Shown piece after piece: positions 42,093-43,530 of a stretch of DNA of 43,530 nucleotides. Each line of letters starts with the position of its first letter. Position 1 is the stretch's first letter. The notes below the pieces were generated by a model that was given only the letters and a program-made list of their open reading frames with translations, was not told the origin of the DNA and did no database searches. The DNA is from Bradyrhizobium hipponense (lineage in GTDB: Bacteria; Pseudomonadota; Alphaproteobacteria; Rhizobiales; Xanthobacteraceae). The stretch lies in the NCBI RefSeq assembly GCF_008123965.1, contig NZ_VSTH01000192.1, positions 1-43,530 on the forward strand, in the 5' to 3' direction. The position numbers and the translations under genes were made by a program.

Positions 42093-42113
42093 TAGCTCGG
42101 AAGATCGATATTC

Positions 42114-42147
42114 AAAGGCCCCGGTTTTTCCGGGGCCTTTTTCGTTT
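42114..42147 (+). terminator. Strong rho-independent terminator after rpsD
   Basis: An 11-bp perfect stem, AAAGGCCCCGG (42114-42124) and CCGGGGCCTTT (42130-42140), closes a TTTTT loop and is followed by TTCGTTT. It begins 21 bp after the rpsD stop. Confidence 0.92.
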
Positions 42148-42208
42148 GAGGCAGCCTCTCCATCCCACGATCCCCCTGTGCTACAGTCGCGATCGATGGA
42201 GATTGATC

Positions 42209-42376
42209 ATGACGCGTCCTCTCGACGAGGCCTTTGACAAGGTTGATGATCGGCCTCCACTACAGCTGACAACAATGGAAGAGGCCGAACTAGAAGAGGC
42301 AGAAGCTGAAATCGCCCGCGGCGAGTTAGCCTGTGCCGACGAAGTTCGCGCCATGTGGAAGAAACACGGTTTGTGA
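42209..42376 (+). CDS. Antitoxin-like small protein, 55 residues
   Basis: A 55-residue acidic protein (MTRPLDEAFDKVDDRPPLQL, MEEAELEEAEAEIARGELAC, ADEVRAMWKKHGL). The C-terminal pattern of an Arg/Gly turn followed by DEVRAMWKKHG resembles the toxin-binding tail of small RelB/ParD-type antitoxins. GGAG lies about 7 nt before the ATG at 42209; the frame from 42146 is leader. There is no toxin gene beside it. Its TGA overlaps the ATG of the threonine aldolase by one base (TGATG), so the aldolase is probably translated by coupling. Whether it is a true antitoxin is unproven. Confidence 0.7.
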   Translation: MTRPLDEAFDKVDDRPPLQLTTMEEAELEEAEAEIARGELACADEVRAMWKKHGL

Positions 42377-43443
42377 TGCTCTACACCCCTCCCCCCGTCG
42401 ATTCCAAGGCGCCGCCGGTGCGCATCAATTTGCTTTCGGACACGCAGACGAAGCCGACGGCGGCGATGCGCGAGGCGATGGCGCGGGCGGAGGTCGGCGA
42501 CGAACAGGTCGGCGACGATCCGACCGTGAATGCGCTGTGCGAGCGCGTCGCCGGGCTGCTCGGCAAGGAGGCCGCCGTGTACATGCCGTCCGGCACGATG
42601 TGCAACGTCACGGCGACGCTGGTGCATTGCCGTCCCGGCGACGAGATTCTCGCCCATGAGAGCGCGCACATCATCGCGCGCGAGGGCGGCGCGCACGCCG
42701 CGATCGGCGGCTTTCAGGTCACGCAATTGAAGGGACCCGACGGCCAATTCACACCGGAAACCCTGCGCAAGGCGCTGCACCCCCGCACCCGCTACCAGCC
42801 GCCGCAGACGGTCGTCAGCGTCGAGCAGACCGCCAATATCGGCGGCGGCACGATCTGGAAGAAGGCCGCGCTGGACGAGATCGTTGCCATCGCGAAGCAA
42901 CACGGCCTCGTCACCCACATGGACGGCGCGCGCCTGCTGAACGCCACGGTGGCAACCGGCATCTCTCCGCGCGACATGACCGCGGGCTGGGATTCGGCGT
43001 GGATCGACTTCTCGAAGGGCCTCGGCGCACCGATTGGCGGCGTGCTCACGGGCTCGCGCGCGTTCATCGACGCGGTCTGGCAGTGGAAGCAGCGCCTCGG
43101 CGGCTCGATGCGGCAGGCCGGAATTTGCGCGGCCGCCTGTATCTACGCGCTCGACCACCACGTCGACCGTCTCGCCGACGACCACGCCAACGCGCGCGCC
43201 CTGGCGCGCGGGCTGTCTCAGATCGCGGGCGTGGAAGTGCAGGAGCCCGAGACCAATCTCGTGTTCTTCAAGCCCGACGGCGCCGGCATTCCCGGCGACA
43301 AGATGGTCGCCGCGCTCCGCCAGCGCGGCGTGACGCTCGCGATGATGGACGGCCGCATCCGCGCCTGCACGCATCTCGATGTCAATGCGAACCAGATCGA
43401 GGAGACGATCGGCCACATCAGAGAGATCGTGCGCGGGGCCTGA
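42376..43443 (+). CDS. ltaE: Low-specificity threonine aldolase
   Basis: A 355-residue PLP enzyme splitting threonine (or allo-threonine) into glycine and acetaldehyde. Motifs are NLLSDTQTKPTAAMREAM, GDDPTVNALCERVAGLLGKE, VYMPSGTMCNVTA, HMDGARLLNA and the PLP lysine K214 in DFSKGLGAPIGG. The ATG at 42376 overlaps the stop of the antitoxin-like gene; the frame from 42355 is less likely. Length and motifs are complete. A palindromic repeat follows the stop. Confidence 0.93.
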   Translation: MLYTPPPVDSKAPPVRINLLSDTQTKPTAAMREAMARAEVGDEQVGDDPTVNALCERVAGLLGKEAAVYMPSGTMCNVTATLVHCRPGDEILAHESAHIIAREGGAHAAIGGFQVTQLKGPDGQFTPETLRKALHPRTRYQPPQTVVSVEQTANIGGGTIWKKAALDEIVAIAKQHGLVTHMDGARLLNATVATGISPRDMTAGWDSAWIDFSKGLGAPIGGVLTGSRAFIDAVWQWKQRLGGSMRQAGICAAACIYALDHHVDRLADDHANARALARGLSQIAGVEVQEPETNLVFFKPDGAGIPGDKMVAALRQRGVTLAMMDGRIRACTHLDVNANQIEETIGHIREIVRGA

Positions 43444-43450
43444 GTCCCGT

Positions 43451-43530
43451 AGCCCGGATGGAGCGTAGCACAATCCGGGATTCTCGCCGAGCGGATGGAT
43501 TCCCGGATTTCGCTTCGCTCCATCCGGGCT
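43451..43530. repeat. REP-like palindromic intergenic repeat
   Basis: Arms AGCCCGGATGGAGCG (43451-43465) and CGCTCCATCCGGGCT (43516-43530) are perfect inverted copies of 15 bp. Between them lies a second, imperfect pair (AATCCGGGATT and TTCCCGGATTT). It resembles a repeat family I recall from Bradyrhizobium and relatives. It follows ltaE directly and may stop transcription or stabilise the mRNA. The window ends exactly at its right arm. Confidence 0.7.

Overview
The window is high-GC DNA with Shine-Dalgarno-led genes and a gene content (Liv-type branched-chain amino acid transporter, many histidine kinases, Tat-exported binding protein, CheY-like and NarL-like regulators, rpsD and murI close together) that suggests a chromosomal segment of a Bradyrhizobium-like alphaproteobacterium. 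The genus is inferred from familiarity with these protein sequences and from a palindromic repeat at the right edge, not from a search. I saw no tRNA, rRNA, CRISPR array, insertion sequence or prophage gene.

Left part (1-11.2 kb): a small Gln/Pro/Gly-rich ORF, then a complete branched-chain amino acid ABC operon livHMGF with its periplasmic binding protein livK, closed by a strong hairpin terminator. Next come a stand-alone CheY-like receiver and, divergently, a membrane-bound hybrid histidine kinase. These are followed by a P1-family (DmpA-type) peptidase, a KTSC-domain protein and an EF-hand protein.

Middle part (11.4-20.9 kb): ribulose-phosphate epimerase, three tiny ORFs, and a minus-strand pair made of a metallophosphoesterase and a Ser/Thr kinase fused to a universal-stress-protein domain. 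Then comes a compact minus-strand operon of three membrane proteins: a MotA/TolQ/ExbB-like channel subunit, a single-pass protein with a YfaP-like domain, and an unrecognised two-TM protein. It is divergent from a NarX/MoxY-like two-component pair. This three-gene operon is the best candidate here for an undescribed system, because the usual ExbD/TolR/TonB or MotB partner is replaced by a different protein. A TetR regulator follows, with an apparent operator laid over its own promoter.

Right part (21-43.5 kb): purB; a PAS-PAS-XRE regulator broken by a one-base frameshift; a large chemoreceptor; an M20 amidohydrolase; a secreted caspase-like protein; a CHASE3-PAS histidine kinase divergent from an orphan Tat-exported solute-binding protein; an acyl-CoA synthetase; a secreted SecD-like P1-domain gene broken by a 10-bp tandem duplication; a membrane protein with a cyclic-nucleotide-binding domain; a glutathione transferase; murI; an HpcH/HpaI aldolase; an orphan E2-type acyltransferase domain; rpsD with a textbook terminator; and an antitoxin-like small ORF coupled by one base to a threonine aldolase. 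A short remnant of the 3' end of an acyl-CoA synthetase paralogue lies between the CHASE3 kinase and the caspase gene.

Most of the window is ordinary core and signalling metabolism. The informative parts are the broken genes with readable causes, the channel operon, the kinase/phosphatase pair and the self-regulated TetR unit. All functional calls come from reading motifs by eye.
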